Below, piece after piece: positions 34,295-44,760 of a DNA stretch of 64,000 nucleotides. Both the position numbers and the translations under genes were made by a program. The DNA is from Perognathus longimembris pacificus (taxonomy: Eukaryota > Chordata > Mammalia > Rodentia > Heteromyidae). Location of the stretch: NCBI RefSeq assembly GCF_023159225.1, contig NC_063180.1:9359297-9423296 (forward strand), given 5' to 3'. Every line of letters begins with the position of its first letter. Positions within the stretch are counted from its first letter, which is position 1. The notes under the pieces are model-generated. The model searched no databases. It worked only from the letters and a program-made list of their open reading frames with translations, and was not told the DNA's origin.

Positions 34295-34585
34295 TTTTAC
34301 TCAGTACTTCACTTTCTCTTCTATCTTGTCTGTGGAGTACTGGAGTGGCAATATATCTTTGCCAATGTGGAAATCCAGTTTCCCTACTCTGTATTTACTG
34401 GCATGGTTGAACTGGATCCAAACAGAGTAGACAAAAATTTCACTCAGAAGTTTTCTGTCTTACTAGGCTGGCCTTTGGGCCAGGGAGAGTAGGATTTTAT
34501 TTTATGTATTTTTGTGTGTTTTGACTGGTCTAGCTAGAAGCTTCCATTCAATGTGAAAATAAATGTGACGTTCTTGGCATGGCCC

Positions 34586-34904
34586 TGTTACAGGGTTCGA
34601 GGGAGCAGATTCCCCATCCCTCCAAGAGTCCACCACTCAGAGACAGTCTCAAGCAAAAATATGGGTTTATTGGGGAAGCAAACTGACTGACCGGGGACAT
34701 AGGGCAGACTCGGACGCTGACACTGTGACAGTGAAAAGCTGGTTGAACGGCCAAGGACACAGTGCAGACTTGGGAGCTAACACTGTGTCAAAACGAACAG
34801 TCCTCCATGATGCAGGGGGTAGAGCAAGCAACAAACAAGTTAAGCAAGCCATTTACAGAAGCAGAATTTTGGGGTCAGATTGACCTAATCTACTCCCCCC
34901 AACA
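34586..34904 (-). mobile_element. ERV-type LTR, antisense, ends tentative
   Basis: TGTTACAGGGTT at 34586 and CCCCCCAACA at 34904 give TG...CA ends. GGGTTTATTGGGG near 34663-34675 is AATAAA in antisense, close to the 3' end as expected of R/U5. A near-repeat inside (ACTGACTGACCGGGGACATAGGGCAGACT and TGAACGGCCAAGGACACAGTGCAGACT, about 65 bp apart) is a tandem duplication in U3. No matching target duplication at these ends, so the element may extend further right, for example to ATGGTGTCA at about 34939. Confidence 0.6.
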
Positions 34905-35071
34905 TTTCCTACCATGTTTCCCTAGTCAAGATGGTGTCAGCTGTACTCCCTAAAACAGATCTTACTTGAGTGCCAATTCTTACGGCAATTTCGAATAGTG
35001 ATGCTACCCTAACTGAAGCTGGGCCATAGTTAATTATGCCATACAGCTTTCATTCACTAAGATACTGTAGA

Positions 35072-35280
35072 GGGGCTGGGGATATAGCCTAGTGGCAAGA
35101 GCGCCTGCCTCGGATAAACGAGGCCCTAGGTTCGATTCCCCAGCACCACATATACAGAAAACGGCCAGAAGCGGCGCTGTGGCTCAAGAGGCAGAGTGCT
35201 AGCCTCGAGTGGGAAGAAGCCAGGGACAGTGCTCAGGCCCTGAGTCCAAGGCCCAGAACTGGCCAAAAAAAAAAAAAAAA
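35072..35280 (+). mobile_element. IDL-Geo SINE, young copy with perfect 13-bp TSD
   Basis: GGGGCTGGGGATATAGCCTAG at the head, GGTTCGATTCCCC as B box, GGCGCTGTGGCTCAAG at the Geo half with the CpG kept, then an uninterrupted A tail of about 16. TSD AAGATACTGTAGA at 35059-35071 and 35281-35293. CpG retention and a pure tail point to recent insertion. Confidence 0.97.
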
Positions 35281-35293
35281 AAGATACTGTAGA

Positions 35294-35795
35294 AACTTTA
35301 TATTTCAGTGTATCATGAATCATAATATAAAATGCCAAATTTTTAACTTTCAATAAATAATTTCATACAGTATAAAAATTATGGAGTTATAATTTTAGAT
35401 ATTTAAAATATTCATAATTTGATGGAATAGAAATAAAATTTTTGACTAGTAAAAAATAGCAAGAATTATATCAAAATCATAATCGCATCTACTCTGGGAA
35501 ACTGGTTGATTGATACTGGTTTTCTTCTATTTTTTATATATATTTGCTGAGTTATTCAATATGTATTCATTACTTTAAAGTGGAGAAAGAAATAAAGTAC
35601 ATTTTATTCTTTTTGTAAAAGTATTTTCAATGCTTAATCAGAACAGAAGCCTTGAATATGGATTGAAAAAAAGTGATTGCAATTAGAAACAGTATCAATT
35701 TGCCAACCCAAGTCCTGATTTTATTTTATTTTTAAAACTCTGAGGTTTCTCACAGTAATATTCTAGCTTAAACATATATAAGTAACCTCCATTAA
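35294..35795. other. No recognisable feature
   Basis: Very AT-rich, no element recognised. Confidence 0.4.
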
Positions 35796-35799
35796 AGGA

Positions 35800-36303
35800 C
35801 ATAAGGCCTAACCAGCCATTCCCTGGGAGCAGTGTGGAAGGGGAAAGTATAACTTTACAAAGCTAAACCCAACAAAACTGACCCCAGATAAGCAATGGAG
35901 GTCAATTCCAACAGGGATGGATCATGTTGATAGCATGGTCTCTTGATAACATTTAAAGAAAGTGACACTACATCTCTGTGGTCTTCCCTGCAAACCTCAT
36001 AAGTGGAGTCAAATCCTGAGAAAAGTGTTAGGTAACTCCTGATTCAGGGTCATTTGACGTGATACTTATCCAGGACTCTAGAAAACTACCAAGGTGAGAT
36101 CCAAAGGCAGAAAAAAAAATTGATGACAATTAAGGAGGGGAAATATAGACTTTATTTAATAACGAGAATAATGTACCAGTCTGGGATTACTACTGACATC
36201 AAATGTACCAGAACAGGAAAAACTGGGGTAGTGAATATGCTAACTCTTGTCTCTTTGCAATTTTTATGTAAACCTAAAACAATTCCAAAAATAAATGTAC
36301 ACT
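35800..36303 (+). mobile_element. Ancient L1 3' UTR end
   Basis: GATGACAATTAAGGAGGGG, AATAATGTACCAG, CTCTTTGCAATTTTTATGTAAACCTAAAACAATTCCAAAAATAAA follow the 3' end known from old L1M-type elements (ctttgcaacttttctgtaaatctaaaattattccaaaataaa). Assigned from memory of that consensus. No coding part is visible. Confidence 0.5.
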
Positions 36304-37578
36304 AAATAATTTGTGAATTACCTTAATGACAAAGAGAATCTCACTTAAATATGTATCCCTTTATTTTTAATCAGGAAGAGTGTGGTATACAATCAACAAA
36401 GTTAGCAATGAAAGAAAAGGCAACAGTGAACTTGTCTATCATCCAGGATTCCTTGACCAGAATTCCTTTTTGAACCCAAGACTTCTGACCAACTCCTCTT
36501 GACCAAGTGTTGAGGAAGATGGCTACATATGAGCTACAATAACAACCTGAAGAAACTGACACTTTATCCACAGATCAGTGAAATATGATGATGCATTTCT
36601 GTTAAGTTTTCATTTCTGCTCATGTGATACCTTTAAAGCTATATCTAGGATAAATGGAGCATTTTTATCACCTTGAATTTTTTAATAGGTAGAACATCCC
36701 TTTCATTTAAATAAACACACATTATCAGAACTGATCTTCACGCTTATTTTGGTTCTTCATTCTAAATATAAATACTCATAGTCAGTTACCTTCTTAGTTA
36801 GCTTGTTAATCAATGAAGTCTAATTTTACTCACTTCATGAACATTTAATTTCCCTCCACTATATCTTTTCACTTTGTAAGTTTAATGCTGACAAATACTG
36901 TCAACTTTTTCTTTGTTTGACTCCAGGCAGCTCAGAAATATTTCCTAGCTATTAGCAGTAATATGTAGGAAACATTTTATTCTTCTTTTTCTGATGTCTT
37001 TGGTGTTTTGTAGTTTTAATTTTTGATCTACAATTCATATGTTCTTGAGGTAGATTATAAATTACTATTAGACAGGACCTCTTTCTCTTTAGTATTTGCA
37101 TACTCTTGGGGTTAGTATCAACATCATTATATCAGTAGGAGATGTTGACAAATAATGTAATTACACAGAAATCATTTTTACATTAAAACTTCATTGTGAA
37201 AACAAGTACCATTTAATTAGACTTTATAAATATTTGAATGAGCTTATATACCTTCTATTGAATTCAGTGTTGTAGGGTAGATGAAATGCATGCTTATATT
37301 TGAAAATTGCAAAGGAATTACATTGCTTGTATCTCATCTCATCTGTAAATGTTGATGATAGCTTTAGAATTTAATATGACCTTTATCATCGTGAAAATCT
37401 TCAATCACCTCCTAGTAACTAGGTCACGTGAACTTGTTTCATGAGATAGTTTCCCAAGATAAGGTAGACAGGATAATTTTGGGCTATCTTAATACAGCTG
37501 TTCTTTTAGAATTGATAACACCATGATATTTAAAAGGCATAGACACTCATTTGGCCCAAAATGAAGACTTACCTCTAG
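36304..37578. other. No recognisable feature
   Basis: About 1.3 kb of AT-rich, apparently unique sequence. Confidence 0.4.
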
Positions 37579-37827
37579 TGGTCAGTTAGGAAATAGTGAC
37601 TCATACTTGCAATCCTAAGTACTCTCAGTATGCTGATTTCTGGATGATTTCAGTGTGAAGTAAATTGGGACTAAAAAGTCTGTCTGAACATCTCCAGAAT
37701 AACTAGGAAAAACCTGGACTGTAAGTGTAGCTCATGTGGTAGAATAACAGCTGAGCAAAAGGCTGAGTAAGCTTGAGGCAATGAGTTCAAACCTAGGTAC
37801 CTGTCAGTGAAACAAACAACAAAAAAA
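37579..37827 (+). mobile_element. Composite B1-left/Geo-right SINE, old
   Basis: ACTCATACTTGCAATCCTAAGTACTC is the 7SL-like half; GTAGCTCATGTGGTAGAATAACAG and GAGTTCAAACCTAGGTAC are the tRNA-like A- and B-box parts of the second half. Confidence 0.65.
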
Positions 37828-37918
37828 TCAAGTAGTGACCTCTAATTAATGGCTATAGTTCCTAGAATTAGTTTTTTAAAAGGTAAAACAGCATTGTTAA
37901 GGAGGTGAAGGAGGTTTT

Positions 37919-37954
37919 ATTTTAAAATCTAGTCTGTTTTTAAAATCTAGTCTG
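37919..37954. repeat. Short tandem duplication
   Basis: TTTTAAAATCTAGTCTG occurs twice in direct succession immediately before the L1 tail at 37960. It may reflect slippage or a trace of the L1 target site. Confidence 0.7.
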
Positions 37955-37959
37955 TTTTA

Positions 37960-38145
37960 AAAAAAATTTCTGATTTTTTATTGTTTTGAGGTGATGTACA
38001 AAAAGGTTATAATTACATAAGAAGTACATATCTTTTTGAACAATGTCACCCCTTCCCTGGCTGTCTCCGAGTTTTTCCCTCCATCACCACCCACAGGTTA
38101 TATAGTTCATCTTCAACATAGTGTCTAGTGAAATTTGGTCCATGT
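37960..38145 (-). mobile_element. L1 3' UTR end, older subfamily, antisense
   Basis: GAGGTGATGTACAAAAAGGTTATAATTACATAAG, TTTTTGAACAATGTCACCCC and CAACATAGTGTCTAGTGAA match the 3' UTR type of the 25357 element. About 190 bp long, 5' truncated. Confidence 0.8.
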
Positions 38146-38169
38146 TAAAATTGCTACAAAGAATGAAGA

Positions 38170-38401
38170 TTAGCTGGGTACTGGTGGCTCACAACGGAGA
38201 TCTGAGGATCTGAAGATCATGGTCCAAAGCCAGCCTGGGAAGAAATGTTCCCATGAGACCCTTGTCTCCAATTAACCACTCAAAAACTGGAAGTAGAGCT
38301 GTGGCTCAAAGTGGTAGAGCAGTAACCTTGAACAAAAAAGGTCAGGGACAACAACTAGGCCCCTGGGTTCAAACCCCATAATCAAAAATTTCAAAAAAAA
38401 A
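38170..38401 (+). mobile_element. Composite B1-left/Geo-right SINE, clearest example
   Basis: Left half: TAGCTGGGTACTGGTGGCTC and CCAAAGCCAGCCTGGGAAG, an Alu/B1-like 7SL core. Junction text: CTCCAATTAACCACTCAAAAACTGG. Right half: AGCTGTGGCTCAAAGTGGTAGAG (A-box-like) and CCTGGGTTCAAACCCC (B-box-like), then an A tail. It shows that the Geo half is tRNA-like and is shared between two different left halves. Confidence 0.9.
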
Positions 38402-38559
38402 AGAATAAAAATTTATTTTGTTCCCAGTTTGAATACTGAAGAATACTGAAGAATTCTAATTCACATGACACTAGTTGATAAAGTCCTCCTTATTGGTGAG
38501 GATGCTGCTGAGTAGAGCAAGGCATCCGATAGTGACTCAGAACATTCACTCAGCTGCCT

Positions 38560-38745
38560 CCTCTTTCCATAAACTCACAGTCCCACTGCATTAAGGCTCT
38601 GCTTGTATAGCCTCATTTAACTTTAATTAATGAGGTATAATCTTCAAATGCCATAATCCATTTAACTTTAGAACCTCTTAATACTTTCACAGAAGGAATT
38701 AAATTTCAACGTGAGTTTTGATGGAGACATTCAAAGCAGCACAAA
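38560..38745 (-). mobile_element. Decayed MaLR-type LTR fragment
   Basis: ATAATCTTCAAATGCCATAATCCA followed by TTAAATTTCAACGTGAGTTTTGATGGAGACATTCA parallels the antisense end of old mammalian LTRs (aggatttcaacatatgaattttgggggacacaaacattca). Confidence 0.4.
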
Positions 38746-38749
38746 TACT

Positions 38750-40300
38750 TCTCTCCCTTTCTTTTATCTCCCTTCCTTTTGCCAATAATAGGTAAAACCC
38801 AACATTATCAATGCTTCTGAAATGTTTTCTGACATGATAATTTTTCTTTGGTTTATGATTGTCCTGTTTCCTGAGATGCCCATGATGTATGCCCAGCCTT
38901 TCCAGGTTTCAGGCAGCTAGCTCATTCAGAGGCTTGTGATTTGCACCATTATTCTGAGCTATGGTCCAAATGAGTTTTGGGTGGAGAGAGGCTTCTGCTT
39001 CACATGCTGAGAGAGAAGGTGTCCAATAGAGATCCCATCACCTTCAAGAAAGCCGTCAGTCAGTACCATTCACCAAAAATGTCATAGACCATGACCATAA
39101 TGCATGCTGGCTTCAATGGTGTCTTACTACACTTGAAGACTGAAGTCTCTGCCATGCCAAAGAACTCACAGAGATACCAGTTGGTGAAAATGGCTCTAGA
39201 ACACTCATTCTCAAATTAAATAAGAAAGTCCTAGAAGGGAAGCTGTATGAATAAGGAATGTTGTTGCTCCTCCACCCTGGGTAATGGGGAAAGCTATCAT
39301 AACAGATACCACCTTTGATTCCCTTTTCTACATGTCTCAAAGTCTAACTGCTGATGTTGTGTCTTCATTATTGTCCTTTCCTACACACTTCTATTGACTT
39401 CTCATTATCATCAAGCATTATTCTTATGCTATTACAGTATCTAGAAGGTGTTGGTAGGAGCCAGTTGGGGAACATGTGGAAAGAGCCCACTCACCCTCAT
39501 CCTCATGCAAACTCCTAGAAATAGCTTTGCTTCTTTTCCAAAAGCTGGCAGAGAATTATGCATGTTTTATGTTCATTTTCTGCCCTGATGAGAATGGAAG
39601 TCCATTCCAGGAAGTTTCTGGTAAAGTTTTGGACTTGTAAGTATAAGCAAAAGATGAAAAAGTTTAAATGTCTAAAACTAACTCCTATAGCACTTCTGAA
39701 TTTTGCACTAACAGCTTGAAAAATCAGAGTGGTGCACATTTATATGGATAATACTATTTGTATCACTAAATCTACCTAAGTTTATCTATTTAGTATACAT
39801 ATATATATATATACCATTGCTTCTGTTCCAAAGAAGTGTAATTATTAGCTAAGGTCACTCCTGTTAATATTTACAATTTCTATGACTTCTGGTATTATTA
39901 TGATCATATGTAAGTTATCAGTTACAGTCTTCAGTCTAATTTGAATGATTTTGTGCAGGTCCTGGAGTTTGAAGGTGGAGTACTCAATGGGCCAGGAAAT
40001 CTCTCAGTGGCTAGGACAGGATTGTAGGATAGGAATTACTTTTGCTTTCTCTTCCTCTCTCTCTTCTTCCTCCTCTTGCTCTTTAGTGATCTTTTGATCA
40101 CTTCTTCACTTCAGAATAAATTGACTCATAGGTATCTCTAATAACTCCCTCAAAGTTCATGACATTTTCTTTCTAATTCATCATCTGGGAGTTCTGTTTG
40201 ATTTTCAGTGAAATAATCGGGCCCATTTACTACTAGATGAAGGTTCAACAATTCGATGTCCTAAGTATGCTTGTCCACCACTGAGCTAACTCTCACTTTT
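38750..40300. other. No recognisable feature
   Basis: About 1.5 kb. A frame around 39040-39200 reads coding-like for short runs (MPKNSQRYQLVKMALEHS) between stops and could be a retrocopy scrap, but I cannot assign it. A short (TA)n lies at 39798-39813. Confidence 0.35.
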
Positions 40301-40304
40301 AGTT

Positions 40305-40497
40305 CATAGGGAATAATTAGTACAGGTTTTGACAAGTCACAGCAGAGGATCACACGAGCCCAATAGCTATACCTTATGAACACATAAGATAATGCTAAGT
40401 GAAATGAACTCCATGTTATGGAAATGAATGTTATATCACAGTTGTAACTACTTTCAACGTGCCATATGTAACTGTAGCCTCTATTATTGATGATATT
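40305..40497 (+). mobile_element. L1 fragment lacking its 3' end
   Basis: CATAGGGAATAATTAGTACAGG (end of ORF2) through AATAGCTATACC and CTCTATTATTGATGAT of the 3' UTR, then abrupt change to unrelated sequence at about 40497. The G-rich tract, polyadenylation signal and A tail are missing. Ordinary L1 insertions keep the 3' end, so a later deletion or recombination removed it. Confidence 0.9.
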
Positions 40498-40559
40498 CCC
40501 TAACTTCAAAAGCAAAAAAGTCAAAACAAAACAATCACAACAGCAGCAGCAAAAATGGA

Positions 40560-41010
40560 TGGACAATGGACAGAAAGACTCAGTATCTGCCCTCAAGGAG
40601 CTCACCACCCAGAAGCCAGTAATCAGAGAATTTACTACACTCTCTGCTGAGTGACAGAGGATTCCTGAGGTTTCCAAACACCATCAATGGGAAATATCTA
40701 ACCCAAGCTTCAGGGATTTCAATCTGACCCCATTGTGTGTGGAGTTGACTAATAAATGCAAAAAGAAAAGAAAAGTAATTTCAAGCAATAAAAAGGAGCA
40801 CTGGCAAGTCTGGGATGTCATTTGAGTAATGCAATGTGTTGAGAGCGGAGAGGCATGTGGAACTGCTTCTGCTATATGGAAAATAGGATTGAAAAGGTCA
40901 ATTAAAAAGCCTGGATGATTTTGTCAAATATAATTTTGATTTGATTTCACATTTAAGTGTAGTGAAAAAAAAGTTTGCAACAGCAGTCTAGGCATAGACA
41001 GAGAGAAACA
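40560..41010 (+). repeat. Ancient mammalian interspersed repeat, family not named
   Basis: CTGCCCTCAAGGAGCTCACCACCC at the start, ATATCTAACCCAAGCTTCAGGG in the middle and TTTGCAACAGCAGTCTAGGCATAG at the end match, in order and roughly in spacing, a common ancient repeat of placental genomes (ccctcaaggagctcacagtctag ... gttgcaatagtccaggc). I do not recall its library name with confidence. Confidence 0.45.
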
Positions 41011-41020
41011 AAATGCAAAG

Positions 41021-41210
41021 ACCAAGTATGGTGGCACACAACTATAGTCCCAGATACTCTGAGGCAGAAGTAGGAAGATTGCGATCTAAAGCTAGCCCAG
41101 GGAGAAATCCAAAATCCTATCTGACAAACAAACTAAAAGGGCTAGAGACAGGGCCCAAATGATAGAGTGTTTGCATAAAAAAGCATCAGTCTCTAGATAC
41201 CATACTGCGC
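41021..41210 (+). mobile_element. B1-like plus ID-like dimeric SINE
   Basis: GTATGGTGGCACACAACTATAGTCCCAGATACTC is the 7SL-like part. GGGCTAGAGACAGGGCCCAAATGATAGAGTG then looks like an ID-type tRNA-derived part. This resembles the B1+ID arrangement known from rodent B4-type SINEs rather than the Geo composite. Confidence 0.65.
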
Positions 41211-41214
41211 TATA

Positions 41215-42285
41215 CTATAAACATATAAATGAAACTTACGGTGGGACACTAAAGTTGTAAATGGCCTATTGTTAGCATAAAGATAAGAATTATCAATGAT
41301 TTGTTACTAATATGAAAGTTATATTTTTAAGAGTGAATTTGAGAGATGTTTCAAATGGAATGTACTTGTGAAATCATGTTATTTAATACTTTCAGTCATC
41401 TTGGGAACAAAATATGTGTTGCAAGTTCTTTTGATATCAATATGTTATTTCAAATAAATCAAATTCTGTGTTATTTATGGATTTGAATTGGCCAGGAGAT
41501 AAAAACAAACAAACAAAAAGATTTATTTAGTTTAACTTATTCTACAAGGTAAAAAAAATATTCTCTGTTATTTTTCTGAGTAACAATTTCAACAATTATC
41601 ATCTCTGTCCTGGTATTTTTTATATCATAAGGATTTAACGGGTGTGTCATCTTTGATATCCGCCCCCAAAAAAATAACCCATTTAAATACTAAAAGTCAA
41701 GGCTTTTGAAATGGTCTGGAATATGTGGTGTTTAATATTTCTCTCTGTTGCTGGATGATTACTAGTGCAATTTTGTCAGTTTTTATTATTTCTGGAAAAT
41801 CATAGTGTATGTATGATTTGAAATGAGGCTAAGTTTTTGAACTTTGCTTTACATTAATTTTAAATTCCAGTGGAGAACCAACTGCTGTGAAAATTAATGA
41901 ATGAGCTTTGCCAATCTGTCTTTGCTTTGCACTTGAGTGATTCTGCACTCTGGGAACATATGTGACACACCAAATAAACTCAAATAATACAAATGACACC
42001 AAAGCACTGGTAATCTGTCTGCTATTTGGCTAAGCAGGAAGACAGACAATTTCATTTGTTTTCTTTAGACAATTATCCCAAATCTTCTTAAAGAAGGGAA
42101 CAAAATTTTGATCCTAGAGAGTAATGTTTAAATGTCCTGCCATGAACTTCTGTTTATTGCATTTATAATGTTACTGTGTTGATTACTTTTATCCTACTAT
42201 ATTATGTGTCACATTCAAAGAGATCTGAAAACTCTTACTTTCTCAAGTCCCACAGTCCCACTACACAGCTTGAAATGGTGAAAAA
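41215..42285. other. No recognisable feature
   Basis: AT-rich and apparently unique. Confidence 0.4.
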
Positions 42286-42289
42286 GGAA

Positions 42290-42520
42290 CAGGTGTGAAG
42301 TCCCTTAGGTTGGGGGTTGAATCTTGGCTCTGTTCTGTCACTATTCAACTGGAGAAGAAATCTGATGTTTCAGAGGATTTCTGTCTTGACTTGCAAAATG
42401 AAGATAATGGCCCTAATCTCAGGTATAAAATTCACCTGAAGAATAGAAGCAGTATGTGTCAAGAATCTAGACCATAGGAGATAATCATAAATAGTAGTTA
42501 TAGAAACAACAATAATCTCC
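42290..42520 (+). mobile_element. MIR SINE
   Basis: GGGTTGAATCTTGGCTCTG, TTGACTTGCAAAATGAAGATAATGG and the ending AATAGTAGTTAT follow the MIR consensus in order (ggttcgaatcccggctctg ... catctgtaaaatggggataat). MIRs are ancient, pre-placental insertions. Confidence 0.75.
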
Positions 42521-43051
42521 ATTGTCATTATTATACCATGGCAATAAGGGACAAAAAGACATATTCTTCCCATGCTGCCCTAAAACTCAGCATAATACAT
42601 GTTCAGGTTTGTAGACAAAGAGCTTACTGCCTCTAGACCCTTCATTTGTGGAGCTTTCCCGTAAATAATCTCTAGTCTCAACAGAGAAGCAAGCAAACTA
42701 ATATAAAAAACCTTTACAGGATATTTAACAGGAACACTAGGAAAACATGTTTTTATTCTGATGTTTTGAAAACTGGTTTGAGTTTTGAAGGCATTTTTCC
42801 TTTCTAGCCCACAATAAAATTTTTATCTTCAGAATAAAATGCACGCATAACTAAAACTATTACAAGAGTGAAACTTAAATTATTTTCTGACCACATTTTT
42901 GATAAGGCAAAATAAACCTTTACAAATTCTTTCTGTCCTCAGAAATTTCTACACGTTGGACTGAATGACCCTGGAATATGCTATTAAACATTTACCAAAG
43001 TGAATAAAGAACTTCATCTTCAATAATTTCAAATGCCATCTTATGTCCAAG

Positions 43052-43290
43052 TGCCAGTGGGTCAGGTCTGAAATCCTAGCTACTCAAGTGGTGAGATCTG
43101 AGGAAACAAGTTCAAAGCTAGCTAGGCAGGAAAGTCCATGAGATTCTTATCTCCATTTAACTACTATAAAATGCTGGAAGTAGGGCATGGCTCAGGTGGT
43201 AGAGCATTAGTTCTGAATAGAAAAGCTAAAGAAAGCAGCCAGGCTCTGCACCAGCCCCAGAACCCCCACACAAATAAGAAAAAACAAATG
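43052..43290 (+). mobile_element. Composite B1-left/Geo-right SINE
   Basis: AAATCCTAGCTACTCAAGTGGTGAGATCTGAGG, TTCAAAGCTAGCTAGGCAGGAAAGTCCATGAGA and GGCATGGCTCAGGTGGTAGAGCATTAG show both halves. Ends in AAGAAAAAACAAATG. No frame of note. Confidence 0.8.
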
Positions 43291-43299
43291 ATGTATATG

Positions 43300-44740
43300 T
43301 CTATGTAGTATCTGCCTTTTCTCTGCACCACAGTCATATGATAAAACCCTAGTATTTTTTGTAGCATATTTATGAGCTTAATTAAAACAATTAGGGGAAT
43401 AGAGAAAGAGAAATCATGGGCTTTTGGAGGATTTGGAAATAGATTCCAGATCTGTGCTGTAGTTTTGAGTTGTGGATTACTTAGGCAAATGATTTGAGAG
43501 GCTGAAGCCCTCACAGACTTTATAGTTTTCTGCATGCACCTCAGAGAATAATCAGTGAGTTTGTATTTGTCTTCACTTCCTGATGATTTGTGAAAGCTAG
43601 AAGTGCCCCAGGCAGTCGGCCTCATTTAACATCCCATCTTCAACCTAATTGTGTGTGTCCAGAGACATTAAACAAACACTCAGAATTCATGAACATAGAT
43701 TTACATCCATCTTGCTTCTGGTGTGCCTGTCTTCCATTCCTGCTTTCTTCTCATTTCCAGTAAGAAAATACATTGCTATTTCTGATTTTCCAAAGATTAA
43801 GGAACTTATTAAATATTGCTGGTATCCAGTGACTCTGGGCTGTTTCCAGCATTTACAATCCCAGGTTTGATTTGTTTATATATTTGTCCTAAAGGCATTC
43901 ACCTGTTTGATGAGCCCTGTGTTTTCTTCTAAAATTTTATTATACTTGTTTTACTAATCTACTTGAGCCCCGACTCCAAAGCTGCTGAAGAAACCAAAGG
44001 TTGAAAAACACTTTTGTATTTCAATAATTTACTGAAGAAATGGATATCTTCCTTCAGTATATATTCCCTTAGAGTTCAAGTAGATATATTATTATTTCAG
44101 TATAACAAATATGATTCACCAGTCAGAACGAATGGTTCTAATTGCACTCAATCCTGCCTCGGTCTATTTATTGATTGACCTGAACCAAACTCTCCAGGAT
44201 GGAGAAAACTATGCTGTATGCACATGTAAAAAAGGTAATCTACATGAAATCCATTGTTTTGTGACTGAAAGCAGCACAATAAATACTCAAAACTATTTTG
44301 AGTATTATTTTAGTTTTTAAAATTTTTAGGGATTGCATTTATAAACTGATTTCTTGAAAGGTAACATCTTTTCATACCTACTTATAGATAACATAAAATA
44401 TAATAAACAAATAAAAACTTTCTACTCACCAAAATATTTACTCTTTCAGAGAATTAATAATATTTTGATAAAGAATTTTAGTTTCAAGCTATGAGCTAGA
44501 AATCTTTTAGCCATTAAGGAAATAATCTTACCTCATTTCCACTAATACAATGTTTCATTAAATATATTTAGAAGGGTAATATCATGAAATATTTTGCTAA
44601 CATTTCTTACATCTCTCCATATAGAAGCTTATGCTTAACAACAACTACTCTGTAGTATAGCTACGCTATTGTGGACTAATTGCAAAGGTCATTTGTGCTT
44701 GCTACCATACAACAGAGTGTACTTCAGAAGACTATTTACT
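43300..44740. other. No recognisable feature
   Basis: About 1.4 kb, apparently unique; the short frames present show no family features. Confidence 0.4.
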
Positions 44741-44755
44741 GTTGTTGCATTTTTA
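44741..44755. repeat. Target-site copy X1 at the nested L1 locus
   Basis: GTTGTTGCATTTTTA. Related copies are at 48030-48044 (GTTGTGCATTTTCAT) and 49602-49616 (GTTATTGCATTTTTA). The first two also share the following TTTATTT. Confidence 0.75.
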
Positions 44756-44760
44756 TTTAT

